Assembly: GCF_025685645.1 (NCBI RefSeq)
Contig: NZ_JAGSYF010000005.1
Coordinates: 124,001-188,000, forward strand
DNA: 64,000 bases
Source: Edaphobacter bradus
GTDB taxonomy: Bacteria > Acidobacteriota > Terriglobia > Terriglobales > Acidobacteriaceae
Direction of reading: 5' to 3'
The position numbers and the translations under genes were made by a program. Positions within the stretch are counted from its first letter, which is position 1. The number at the start of each line of letters is the position of its first letter. Below, piece after piece: positions 9,001 through 16,853 of this stretch. The notes beneath the pieces are model-generated. The model ran no database searches. It worked only from the letters and a program-made list of their open reading frames with translations, and had not been told where the DNA came from.

Positions 9001-9492
9001 GTGCGTACTGTACTGCTGAGTGTTGCGTTGGGGCTGCTGCTGACGGCGGGTTGCGACCGTGGGCGCCATCCAGGACAGGTCGGCGGACTTGCGCCGGCGT
9101 TTTCGATCTCGGATGGCTCGCAGTCGGCCGATCTGAGCAAGCTGCGCGGCAAGGTAGTCGTGCTGAACTTCTGGGCGACGTGGTGCCCTCCGTGCATCGA
9201 GGAGCTGCCGTCGCTGATGGAGTTGCAGCGGCGGATGCCTGAGGTCGCCGTGGTTGCGATCAGCACGGACGAGGACACGGCGGCTTACAAGCAGTTTCTG
9301 AGCGAGCACAACATCCAGTTGAGGACGGTCAACGATGCCTCGCAGCGGGTGAATCCGCTGTATGGGACGTTCCGGTATCCCGAGACGTATGTGATCGACC
9401 GCAACGGCGTGCTGCGGAGGAAGTTCATCGGGCCGCAGACATGGACGAGCCCGGAGATTATGGACTACCTGGCGAAGCTGGAGCGGAGTTAG
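9001..9492 (+). CDS. TlpA/ResA-type thioredoxin-fold lipoprotein
   Basis: A 163-residue periplasmic thiol-disulfide oxidoreductase. A lipoprotein signal (MRTVLLSVALGLLLTAGC) is followed by a thioredoxin fold with the active site WCPPC in LNFWATWCPPCIEELP, an AISTDED strand and the cis-Pro region FRYPETYVIDRNG. I chose GTG at 9001 because GGAG sits six bases before it; an in-frame GTG at 8989 is poorly placed. It is transcribed divergently from the glycosyltransferase. Likely job: reduction of exported cysteines, for example in cytochrome maturation; no cytochrome genes are adjacent. Confidence 0.88.
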   Translation: MRTVLLSVALGLLLTAGCDRGRHPGQVGGLAPAFSISDGSQSADLSKLRGKVVVLNFWATWCPPCIEELPSLMELQRRMPEVAVVAISTDEDTAAYKQFLSEHNIQLRTVNDASQRVNPLYGTFRYPETYVIDRNGVLRRKFIGPQTWTSPEIMDYLAKLERS

Positions 9493-9878
9493 CGTTTCGC
9501 TACCCTCCCATCCGGTACAATTTTGTGCAAAATATTCATTTTATTTGTTTTAGCTTTGGACTGACTGCGCACAGTATTCATTTTTCAGGTGCCTCACATG
9601 CAAGGTCTTAGAAATAAACAGGTTATTTGGTTAAGAGCAAGAGCCTCGGGTTGCGTCCCGAGGCTCTTTTGGTCTCTCTTTCAATTTTAGTGAATTGGTT
9701 GTAACTACTCTGCCATTCGTAATTCTTTTTGATTGAGTGGCTTAGAGCATTTGGGGGCTTGACAGGATTTTCTGTGGAAAATTGCGAATTCACTCGCGCA
9801 TGATCTGCCAGCAGGCTGCGGTCTGAGTGTTGGGCGGCGATGAGTTTGCGGATGCATAATCGTCGAAAGGAGTCCCGA
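9493..9878 (+). other. AT-rich gene-free stretch
   Basis: This 386-base gap is visibly AT-richer than its surroundings. It contains two similar stretches ending ATATTCATTTT and GTATTCATTTTT about 47 bases apart, then a strong terminator, then a TTGACA box at 9759-9764 without a clear -10. No convincing protein is encoded. A short transcript ending at the terminator is possible but unproven. Confidence 0.4.
9639..9670 (+). terminator. Rho-independent terminator
   Basis: A perfect 12-bp stem, AAGAGCCTCGGG with its complement, loop TTGCGT, then TT-rich sequence. It lies about 150 bases after the TlpA-like gene, an unusually long way from the stop codon. Confidence 0.8.
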
Positions 9879-10559
9879 ATGAGTGCACAGAGGAGATACC
9901 CGTTGTTGTTAGGGCTAGCGCTTTTGGCTGTGGCAGGCGCGGCACAGGATCAGCAGGGGAGTGCGACGCTTACGGTGAATGGGCATGCGGGGCAGGCTCC
10001 GGTGATCCAGAGCAATGGACGCTCGTATGTGGATGTGGAGGCGCTCGCGCGGATTACGAATGGGACGCTGGGGTTTCAGGGGAGCCGCATTGTGCTGACG
10101 CTGCCGGGTACGGGTGCGGCGGTGCAGCCGAGTGCTACGGCGCCACCGCGGCCTGAGGAGAAGGGGTTCTCGCGGGACTTTCTGCGGGCGGGGATCGAGG
10201 GGATGAGCGAGGTCCGGGAGTGGAGGGCGGCGATCGAGAATGCGGTGAGAACGAGAAATCCAGTGGAGGAGAGTTGGGTGTCGAGCTACAGGAGGTCGGC
10301 GGAGAGTGGGATGGCGATTGCGAAGGCAGCGGCGACGACGGAGTCGGACAAGAAGGCGGTTCCGCTGCTCGACAATCAGCTGAACAATATGCGACAGCTG
10401 AGCGACAGGTTTCTGGATATGCGAAAGAGCGCGAGCTATGTGCCACCGGACTCAGTGGATAACGATCCGCTGGACCAGAAGATCCTCGCGTGTGCGCAGG
10501 GGTTAGCAGCGATGGCGGCGCCGGGAGGGCAGTTTCAGGATGTTGTGGCCTGCCATTGA
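9879..10559 (+). CDS. Exported protein with stalk-like N-terminal domain
   Basis: A 226-residue exported protein. After a signal peptide (MSAQRRYPLLLGLALLAVAGAAQ) comes ATLTVNGHAGQAPVIQSNGR and SYVDVEALARITNGTLGF, the pattern of copper-amine-oxidase-N/stalk domains found in many secreted proteins. The C-terminal half is helical, with no catalytic motif, and ends with a Cys near the terminus. ATG at 9879 has an excellent AAAGGAG six bases upstream; an ATG at 9840 is in frame but lacks a site and would bury the signal peptide. The stop is immediately followed by a short dispersed repeat. Confidence 0.7.
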   Translation: MSAQRRYPLLLGLALLAVAGAAQDQQGSATLTVNGHAGQAPVIQSNGRSYVDVEALARITNGTLGFQGSRIVLTLPGTGAAVQPSATAPPRPEEKGFSRDFLRAGIEGMSEVREWRAAIENAVRTRNPVEESWVSSYRRSAESGMAIAKAAATTESDKKAVPLLDNQLNNMRQLSDRFLDMRKSASYVPPDSVDNDPLDQKILACAQGLAAMAAPGGQFQDVVACH

Positions 10560-10586
10560 AAAAGCAGATCCCTTCCGGGGATGACA
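10559..10586 (+). repeat. Short copy of a dispersed repeat (internally deleted)
   Basis: AAAAAGCAGATCCCTT joined to GGGATGACAG. Both parts match the two outer parts of the longer element near 23.25 kb, while its middle (about 33 bases) is missing. It abuts the stop codon of the preceding gene. Confidence 0.65.
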
Positions 10587-10635
10587 GAGAGAGCAGCAAG
10601 AACAAGGAAAAGCGAATCTAGAGGGCGGGGAAGGA

Positions 10636-10698
10636 TTACTGGGCAGCGAAGAGTTCGCGGATGTCTTCGGCGTAGTAGAGCATCTCGTTTAGCTGCCG
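10636..10698 (-). pseudogene. Detached copy of the rph 3' end
   Basis: Read on the minus strand this segment encodes RQLNEMLYYAEDIRELFAAQ followed by TAA. The intact RNase PH gene 0.5 kb away ends RQLNDMLDYADKGIRELL and then TAQ, so the two share most residues in the same order. Upstream of this stretch the similarity stops at once (no rph body). It is best read as a diverged remnant of an rph 3' end left when the EF-hand gene region came to lie between the two copies. Confidence 0.7.
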
Positions 10699-10772
10699 TA
10701 TCCCAACGTCCCACTGACCATGCTATCCGGTGTCATCGCAATGTTGACGCGAGAGCCCACTGGAGGTGGAGA

Positions 10773-11108
10773 ATGTCGAAACGAAGAAGGATCGTATTGG
10801 TGGTGGTTCTGGTAGTCGCAGCGTTGTTCTCAATTGGGGCAATAGTCGGAACTACCTTCGCCCAGAAGGCAGCAGTTCCCAAACCGCCAAATAAACTTGA
10901 ACTTGGACAGGATGATGTCAAAGAGCTGTTGCTTCTGATGGACACGGATAAGAATGGCAGGATTTCCAAGCAAGAGTTTATGAAGTTTATGGAAGCAGAG
11001 TTCGACAGACTGGATAAGGACAAAAGCGGAGAGCTCGATGCCAAAGAACTAACTCAATCGACTTTGCGGGCAAACCATCCATATCCATTTGCTACCGTGG
11101 GCAAGTAA
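10773..11108 (+). CDS. Membrane-anchored or exported EF-hand protein
   Basis: A 111-residue protein with an N-terminal hydrophobic segment (residues 7-30, ending TTFAQ, possibly a cleaved signal) and two EF-hand loops: DTDKNGRISKQE (residues 57-68) and DKDKSGELDAKE (81-92). Each has the Asp/Asn/Glu positions needed for calcium. ATG at 10773 follows GGAGGTGGAG. Likely a small periplasmic calcium-binding protein; the partner is unknown. It lies between rph and the detached rph fragment, which suggests it was inserted there. Confidence 0.8.
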   Translation: MSKRRRIVLVVVLVVAALFSIGAIVGTTFAQKAAVPKPPNKLELGQDDVKELLLLMDTDKNGRISKQEFMKFMEAEFDRLDKDKSGELDAKELTQSTLRANHPYPFATVGK

Positions 11109-11160
11109 CGCTGGGTGCCTATACGCAGAGGGCGCGAGGCGTTGCCTCAGGCTCGGGACG

Positions 11161-11907
11161 CTAAGAGGTGCTTTGCAGAGCGGTCTGCTGTGCGGTCAGG
11201 AGCTCGCGAATGCCTTTGTCGGCGTAGTCGAGCATGTCGTTGAGCTGCCGGCGGGAGTAGGAGTCCTTTTCGGCGGTGGCCTGGGTCTCGACGAGACCTC
11301 CGTCGGCGAGCATGACGACGTTCATGTCGACAGTCGCACGGGAGTCTTCTTCATAGCAAAGGTCGAGGAGGATCGAGCCGTCGACGATGCCTACAGAGGT
11401 GGCGGCGATCATCTGGCGCAGGGGCGAGGACTTGAGGGTTCCGGCGGCGACGAGCTTGTTGAGCGCGAGTGCGAGGGCGACGGCGGCTCCGGTGATGGCG
11501 GCGGTGCGGGTTCCGCCGTCGGCCTGGAGGACATCGCAGTCGAGGATGACGGTGCGCTCGCCGAGGGCCTTCATGTCTACGACTGAGCGCAGGCTGCGGC
11601 CGATGAGGCGCTGGATCTCGTGGGTTCGGCCACCGACCTTGCCGCGCTCGGATTCGCGGGGGGTGCGGGTGAGGGTGGCGCGGGGGAGCATGCCGTACTC
11701 GGCCGTGACCCAGCCGCGACCGGAGTTGCGCAGCCAGCCGGGGACGCCCTGCTCGACGGTGGCGTTGCAGAGGACGCGGGTGTTGCCGGACTCGATGAGG
11801 ACGGAGCCCTCGGCGGTGACGACGAAGTTTGGGGTGAGGCGGATGTTACGGAGGGAGTCGGCGGTGCGGCCGTCAGGACGGAAGATGCGAGGTGCTGCTT
11901 CGGACAT
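11161..11907 (-). CDS. rph: Ribonuclease PH
   Basis: Phosphorolytic 3'-5' exoribonuclease that trims tRNA 3' ends. The 248 residues carry the family blocks RPDGRTADSLRNI, GNTRVLCNATVE, GWVTAEYGMLPRATLTR, RLIGRSLRSVVDM, LDCDVLQADGGTRTAAITG and DSRATVDMNVVM. Length is normal. The gene points away from the sigma54-type regulator across a 380-base regulatory region. A fragment similar to its C-terminal 20 codons lies downstream beyond the EF-hand gene. Confidence 0.97.
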   Translation of the reverse strand: MSEAAPRIFRPDGRTADSLRNIRLTPNFVVTAEGSVLIESGNTRVLCNATVEQGVPGWLRNSGRGWVTAEYGMLPRATLTRTPRESERGKVGGRTHEIQRLIGRSLRSVVDMKALGERTVILDCDVLQADGGTRTAAITGAAVALALALNKLVAAGTLKSSPLRQMIAATSVGIVDGSILLDLCYEEDSRATVDMNVVMLADGGLVETQATAEKDSYSRRQLNDMLDYADKGIRELLTAQQTALQSTS

Positions 11908-12114
11908 TCGGTGATTATAGCCTTTGGGTGTTGGGGATTCGTTGTTCAGGGCTGAGGGTGCGGGCTGGCTTACTTTGGTAAGGGTTGATGGAGGGAGTGA
12001 GTCGGGATCGTGTTCCCGAATTGGGACTCGTTCCGTTTTGGGAATCGCTGGTAGCTGTGATTTTGGTTGGAGATGGGGCGATTCTGGGGGCGCGGCGTTT
12101 CATTTTGGGAAATT

Positions 12115-12153
12115 GTTGACTGTACTGAGACGTCCCGGTGTTGACGCACTGAG
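12115..12153 (+). repeat. Direct repeat upstream of the NtrC-type regulator
   Basis: GTTGACTGTACTGAG (12115-12129) and GTTGACGCACTGAG (12140-12153) share GTTGAC and ACTGAG, with starts 25 bases apart. They lie 60-90 bases before the sigma54-like promoter, a typical distance for activator sites. The rest of the gene-free stretch 11908-12287 holds scattered TTGGGA motifs and no gene. Confidence 0.45.
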
Positions 12154-12185
12154 GAGGAGATCGATTCTTCTGCTGTAATATCAAT

Positions 12186-12234
12186 CACTTCTGCAGAATG
12201 TTCCAGTTTGGCACCTGGATTGATTACAGAAGTG
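12186..12234 (+). promoter_or_regulatory. Sigma54-like promoter flanked by an inverted repeat
   Basis: TGGCAC at 12209-12214, five bases, then TTGAT at 12220-12224, against the RpoN consensus TGGCAC-N5-TTGC[AT]; only the C of the -12 GC is missing. The 8-base arms CACTTCTG (12186-12193) and CAGAAGTG (12227-12234) bracket it perfectly. The first codon of the downstream regulator is about 64 bases away. Confidence 0.5.
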
Positions 12235-12287
12235 TATCCGCTTGATTTCTGGTAAGCGGTAGAAGATTACTTGGAGTGTGATCGACC

Positions 12288-13811
12288 ATGCAGGTATTGC
12301 AGAACCTTACTGCCTTGGGTGTTGCCGGAGTTCGTGCGCAAGGACCCACCGCCAAAACTGAAACCCTTATCAAAGTTGGACCGGTTGGAAGCGAATCCAA
12401 CGAGAGGCCGCCGCTGCACCTGATGGTGGTGGACGACGATCGTGCGGTGCGGAAGACGTGCCTGGAGGTGGCCGAGGCCATGGGGTTCGTGACGGTGGGG
12501 GCCGATAGCCTGGCCTCGGCGCAGGCGATCCTGAGACACCGCAGAATTGATCTTCTGCTGTTAGACCTGAAGCTTCCGGATGGCGGCGGGCTGACGCTGC
12601 TGGAGCAGGTGAAGGCGCTGTATCCAGACACGACAGTGGTAGTGATGACGGCGTTCGCGACGGTGACCTCGGCGGTGGAGGCGATGCGGATTGGCGCGGG
12701 GGACTATCTGACGAAGCCGTTCGGGCTGGGGGAGATTACGACGGTGCTGGAGCGGGCGAGCCAGCGCCGGTACTTCGACGTGGAGAGCCGGATGCTGCGC
12801 GAGAGGCTGCGCTCGCAGAAGGGAGCGGGCGGGCTGCTGGGGCAGTCGCCGGAGATGGAGAAGCTGTACCGGATTCTGTCGAAGGTGGCGTATTCGACGC
12901 ATCCGGTTCTGATTCTGGGCGAGAGTGGCACGGGCAAGGAACTGGTGGCGCGGTCGATCCACTTCAACGGGCCGAACGCGGACAAGCCGTTTGTGCCGGT
13001 GGACTGCGGCTCGCTGGTGCCGAGCCTGATCGAGAGCGAGCTGTTCGGGCATGTGAAGGGGGCATTTACGGGCGCCGACCGCGCCAAGGAAGGTCTGCTG
13101 GCAACGGCAGAGGGCGGAACGGTGTTTCTGGACGAGATTGGGGAACTGCCGCTGGACCTGCAGGCGAAGCTGCTGCGGGCGCTGCAGGAGAAAGAGGTTA
13201 GGCCGGTGGGCGCGACGCAGGCGAGGCCGATCTCGGCGCGCGTGCTGGCGGCGACGAACCGCGACCTCGCGGGAATGGTGGAGCAGGGACGGTTTCGCAA
13301 GGACCTGTTCTTCCGGCTGAACGTCGTGAACCTGAGGATTCCGCCGCTGCGCGATCGAAGGGACGATATTCCGCTGCTGGCGATGCACTTTGTGGAGAGG
13401 ATGAAGAAGGAGACGGGCGTGGACTACACGGTCTCGGACGAGACGCTGCGGGTGATGGCTGCGTATGACTGGCCAGGAAATGTGCGGGAGTTAGAGAACG
13501 CGATTGAGCGGGCCTGCGCGCTTTCGTCGGGGCCGGTGCTGCATATGGGCGATCTGCCGACGCAACTGCAGGACTTCAGGATGCACTCGATTATGGCGGA
13601 GCAGCCTGTTGTCGCGGCACAGGGGCCAGGGGCAGCGGACGGCGATGGTTCGATCGTCTCGATTGCGGAGATGGAGAAACAGGCGATTCTGGCGACGATA
13701 CGGCAGTTGAACGGCAACAAGCTGATGGCGGCACGGTTGCTGGGCATTGGCAAAACGACGCTCTACCGCAAGCTGAAGGAGTATGGGATCGCGGACGTGG
13801 GGGACGAGTAG
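12288..13811 (+). CDS. Sigma54-dependent response regulator (NtrC family)
   Basis: A 507-residue activator. A 40-residue non-conserved N-terminal tail precedes a receiver domain (acidic DDD at 49-51, phospho-acceptor Asp93 in LLLLDLKLPDGG, Lys142 in TKPF). The AAA+ domain has Walker A GESGTGKE (210-217), the sigma54-contacting GAFTGA (257-262), GGTVFLDEIGELP and the arginine-finger region FRKDLFFRLNVVNLRIPPLRDR split over two lines in the family logo. A Fis-type helix-turn-helix closes the protein (LMAARLLGIGKTTLYRKL). No histidine kinase is adjacent, so its sensor is unknown. A sigma54-like promoter and an inverted repeat precede it, suggesting self-control. Start chosen from GGAGTG nine bases upstream. 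Confidence 0.93.
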   Translation: MQVLQNLTALGVAGVRAQGPTAKTETLIKVGPVGSESNERPPLHLMVVDDDRAVRKTCLEVAEAMGFVTVGADSLASAQAILRHRRIDLLLLDLKLPDGGGLTLLEQVKALYPDTTVVVMTAFATVTSAVEAMRIGAGDYLTKPFGLGEITTVLERASQRRYFDVESRMLRERLRSQKGAGGLLGQSPEMEKLYRILSKVAYSTHPVLILGESGTGKELVARSIHFNGPNADKPFVPVDCGSLVPSLIESELFGHVKGAFTGADRAKEGLLATAEGGTVFLDEIGELPLDLQAKLLRALQEKEVRPVGATQARPISARVLAATNRDLAGMVEQGRFRKDLFFRLNVVNLRIPPLRDRRDDIPLLAMHFVERMKKETGVDYTVSDETLRVMAAYDWPGNVRELENAIERACALSSGPVLHMGDLPTQLQDFRMHSIMAEQPVVAAQGPGAADGDGSIVSIAEMEKQAILATIRQLNGNKLMAARLLGIGKTTLYRKLKEYGIADVGDE

Positions 13812-13883
13812 CGAACGTTCCGTTGGGATCGGTTGATCTTTCGTGGGGAGTGGCGCAGAGTGGCAGAGTAGGGAAGAAGGGGG

Positions 13884-14150
13884 TTGCCATTGAAGTGCAC
13901 GCATCTGGATCAGATTCGCGACGTGACACCGTCGGCGAAGGGCTGTGAGGAGTGTTTGAAGATGGGCGGAAGGTGGGTGCATCTGCGGATGTGCATGATC
14001 TGCGGGCATGTGGGCTGCTGCGACTCTTCGCCGGGTAAACATGCGACGGAGCACTTCCATAAGACGAAGGACCCAATTATGCGGTCGATCGAGCCGGGCG
14101 AGGATTGGGGCTGGTGTTACGTGGATGAAGTGGAACTGGATTTTTCTTAG
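13884..14150 (+). CDS. Stand-alone ZnF-UBP domain protein
   Basis: Eighty-eight residues that consist almost only of a UBP-type zinc finger: CTHLDQI, GCEECLKMGGRWVHLRMC, CGHVGCCD, then GKHATEHFHKTKDPIMRS and WCYVDE. The Cys/His spacing follows the ubiquitin-C-terminus-binding finger of eukaryotic deubiquitinases. Bacterial versions are known as short free-standing proteins without defined function. The start is TTG (13884) after GGAAGAAGGGGG; a second in-frame TTG lies two codons on. It follows the sigma54 regulator by 72 bases. Confidence 0.85.
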   Translation: MPLKCTHLDQIRDVTPSAKGCEECLKMGGRWVHLRMCMICGHVGCCDSSPGKHATEHFHKTKDPIMRSIEPGEDWGWCYVDEVELDFS

Positions 14151-14348
14151 GGTGGATCGAAGATTAATCATTAACCAAAGCCAGGTTGGACCGTCGTATG
14201 TGTAACGGAGCGTTCGGCGTGATGGGCCTTCTGGTCTCGCGATTGAGACTGGAGTGGACTGGCTCATGTGGCTTTCAAGACCGGATCAGGCGCCGGTGAC
14301 GGTTTGCTATTCTGGGCTCATCCTTTTGGAAAGAGAGTTAACGAAAAG

Positions 14349-14570
14349 ATGTCAGAAGAAGCAGTGAAGATTACAGTTCGCCCCAACGGCCCGTTGCGGG
14401 TGGAGGGTTCTATTGTCCTGAAGGATGCTGATGGCAAGGAGTGGGACCTGACGGGCAAGCCGGCGATCTCGTTGTGCCGGTGCGGGCATAGCGAGAAGCG
14501 GCCGTTCTGCGATGGGTCGCATAACCGTATCGGGTTTCAGTGTGCGGCGACGCCCGGGAATCTTACCTAA
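14349..14570 (+). CDS. CDGSH iron-sulfur domain protein
   Basis: A 73-residue protein with the CDGSH signature C-x-C-x2-S-x3-P-x-C-D-G-S-H (CRCGHSEKRPFCDGSH), which binds a 2Fe-2S cluster through three Cys and one His. The N-terminal half (ITVRPNGPLRVEGSIVLKDA) is the usual beta strand pair of bacterial members. Role probably in redox or cluster transfer. ATG at 14349 gives the usual compact size; the frame is open further upstream without homology. Confidence 0.92.
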   Translation: MSEEAVKITVRPNGPLRVEGSIVLKDADGKEWDLTGKPAISLCRCGHSEKRPFCDGSHNRIGFQCAATPGNLT

Positions 14571-14578
14571 GACACGCG

Positions 14579-14615
14579 ACGGCCGCGGATTTCACATCTG
14601 CGGCCGTTGTTGTTT
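14579..14615 (+). terminator. Probable Rho-independent terminator
   Basis: ACGGCCGC and its complement GCGGCCGT enclose a 13-base loop, followed by TGTTGTTT. It sits nine bases after the CDGSH gene stop. Confidence 0.65.
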
Positions 14616-14676
14616 GACATTGCTCCGGTTCGTCATTTTGCCATCTCCTGTCAATCCCGTTTTGAGGTCAAGCCGC

Positions 14677-16827
14677 ATGAAGATTCGCTGTCTGCTTTCG
14701 CTGTGTGTTTTTGGATGCCTGCTCGCGCCGGCGACAGTGCTCAGGGCGCAGGACAAGGGAACTCCCGATCCTAAGGCGGTTACGCTGTCTGCTGCAAAGC
14801 TTGACGAATACGTTGGCCTGTACCGGACAGCCAGTGAGCCCGATGTTGTGAGTTCGCTCTATCGGGAGGGAGATAGCCTGCACGGAGAGAGTGAGCGAAA
14901 GGCTCCCGTGGAGCTCAAAGCGGAGTCGGCGGATCACTTCTTTGTCCCAGGCACTGGGCAGCGCGTGGAGTTTGTCCGCGACGCCGGGGGTAGAGTGACT
15001 GGTCTCAGGATGACAAATGGCGGCAGTGTGTTGAGCGATCAAACGCGCTTCAGCACAGAGTCGAAGCGGCTGAACCATTTCCGTAAGTACGCGCGCTCGG
15101 AGGCAATGATTCCTGTACGAGACGGCGTGAAGTTGCATGTGGTGGTTCTGCGGCCGGAGGGCTCTGAGAAGGCGGGCGAGCCATTGCCAATTCTGCTGGA
15201 ACGTACGCCCTACGGTGTAGACCGCTATACCTCGAATAGTGTGAACTCGTCGAAGCCGGAGCTGGCAGTCAGCGGGTACATCTTTGTGTTTGCGGATATC
15301 CGGGGACGATATGAGTCTGAGGGCAAGTTCGTCATGAACAGGCCCGTTGTCGAACACAAGACGAAGAACGATGTGGATGAGACGACCGACACGCGCGACA
15401 CGATCGACTGGCTGTTGAAGCACGTTCCGAACAGCAATGGACGCGTGGGCGTGATGGGGGTCTCGTATCCGGGGTTTCTCTCGATGATGGCAGGGATCGA
15501 TGCGCACCCTGCGGTGAAGGCGATCTCGCCGCAGGCTCCCATGACGAATATCTGGATCGGCGACGACTTCTTTCACAATGGAGCGTTTCGCGAGACGTAT
15601 GGCTTCGACTACGTGCAGCAGCTTGAGGCTCAGAAGACGGATGTGCCGGTGGAGTCGAAAGAGGATACGTACGACTTCTTTCTTCGCAACGTGAACTTTG
15701 CAGGCGCGGCAAAGGCGGCAGGGATGAGCGATCTGCCGACGGCGAAGGCGTTTCTGTCGCAACCTGCATATACGCCGTTCTGGCAGGCGATGGCGGTGGA
15801 GCCTCACCTGACGAAGGTGGAGGTCCCGACGCTCGAGGTGGGCGGATGGTGGGACCAGGAGGATATGTGGGGGACGCAGGCGGAATATGCCGCGCTTGAG
15901 CCGCATGACACGAATCATGAGGTCTTCATGGTGCTGGGGCCGTGGAACCATGGAGGGTGGGGTCCGACGACGCGGCATCTAGGTGTGGTGGACTTTGGAT
16001 CGGCGACCGGAGATCAATATCGCAAGACGATCGAGGCTCCGTTCTTTGAGAAGTATCTGAAGGACCGGCCGGGTTTTGATTTGAAAGACACGGCTAGCTT
16101 TCGTACGGGTGTGAATCAGTGGGAGCGGTATGATTCGTGGCCGCCGAAGACGGGATTTCATGCGGCGAAGCTGTATCTCGCGAATGGAGGCGGGCTGGGC
16201 TTCGATGCGCCGGCGGTGGATGGTAAGGCGAGCTACGTTGCCGATCCAGCGAATCCGGTTCCGTACCGACATCAGCCGATTCAGGCGACCTATGGGACAG
16301 GCTCGAAGTGGCGGACGTGGCTGGTGGAGGACCAGAAGTTTGTGAGCAGCCGCAAGGATCTCGCGAACTTTGAGACTCCGGTGCTTGATCACGACGTTAC
16401 GGTGACGGGCGATGTGATGGCGGACATCTTTGCGGCGACGACGGGAAGCGATGCCGACTGGATCGTGAAGTTGATCGATGTGTATCCGGACGATGCTCCG
16501 AATGGCATGGGCGGGTATCAGTTGATGATTGTGGATGAGATCTTTCGCGGACGGTACAGGAAGAGCTATGAGAAGCCTGAGGCGATCACTCCGAACGAGG
16601 TGACGGAGTACAAGTGGAGCCTGCATGGGGCCGACCACACGTTTCTGAAGGGGCACAGGATTATGGTCGAGGTGCAGTCGAGCTGGTTCCCGCTGTACGA
16701 CCGCAATCCGCAGACGTTTGTGCCGAATATCATGTCGGCTCCGGCGAGCGCGTATCAGTCTGAGACGCAGACGATTTATGCTTCGCCGAAGTATCCGTCG
16801 CATCTTGAGTTTGAGATGCCGGAGTAG
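14677..16827 (+). CDS. Exported CocE/NonD-family hydrolase with extra N-terminal domain
   Basis: A 716-residue exported serine hydrolase of the X-Pro dipeptidyl-peptidase/cocaine-esterase type. A signal peptide (MKIRCLLSLCVFGCLLAPA) is followed by about 100 residues (LDEYVGLYR ... GLRMTNGG) resembling the small beta domain found after serine beta-lactamase-like enzymes (DUF3471-like). The alpha/beta hydrolase begins at MIPVRDGVKLHVVVLRP; the nucleophile Ser is in GVMGVSYPGF (near residue 262), with Asp/His candidates in GGWWDQED and GPWNHGGW. A C-terminal jelly-roll domain starts around LDHDVTVTGDV. Likely an extracytoplasmic peptidase, esterase or acylase. The Nudix gene follows after 26 bases. 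Confidence 0.85.
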   Translation: MKIRCLLSLCVFGCLLAPATVLRAQDKGTPDPKAVTLSAAKLDEYVGLYRTASEPDVVSSLYREGDSLHGESERKAPVELKAESADHFFVPGTGQRVEFVRDAGGRVTGLRMTNGGSVLSDQTRFSTESKRLNHFRKYARSEAMIPVRDGVKLHVVVLRPEGSEKAGEPLPILLERTPYGVDRYTSNSVNSSKPELAVSGYIFVFADIRGRYESEGKFVMNRPVVEHKTKNDVDETTDTRDTIDWLLKHVPNSNGRVGVMGVSYPGFLSMMAGIDAHPAVKAISPQAPMTNIWIGDDFFHNGAFRETYGFDYVQQLEAQKTDVPVESKEDTYDFFLRNVNFAGAAKAAGMSDLPTAKAFLSQPAYTPFWQAMAVEPHLTKVEVPTLEVGGWWDQEDMWGTQAEYAALEPHDTNHEVFMVLGPWNHGGWGPTTRHLGVVDFGSATGDQYRKTIEAPFFEKYLKDRPGFDLKDTASFRTGVNQWERYDSWPPKTGFHAAKLYLANGGGLGFDAPAVDGKASYVADPANPVPYRHQPIQATYGTGSKWRTWLVEDQKFVSSRKDLANFETPVLDHDVTVTGDVMADIFAATTGSDADWIVKLIDVYPDDAPNGMGGYQLMIVDEIFRGRYRKSYEKPEAITPNEVTEYKWSLHGADHTFLKGHRIMVEVQSSWFPLYDRNPQTFVPNIMSAPASAYQSETQTIYASPKYPSHLEFEMPE

Positions 16828-16853
16828 GCTCTCTGAGGAGACGGGACCGAGAG

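Noticed and set aside
9599..9691. Short frame of about 30 codons starting at ATG 9599
   Set aside because: It reads straight through the terminator stem, has no ribosome-binding site and no recognisable features.
15225..15978. Minus-strand frames opposite the CocE hydrolase gene
   Set aside because: Arg/His-rich shadow translations of a gene with clear hydrolase motifs on the plus strand.
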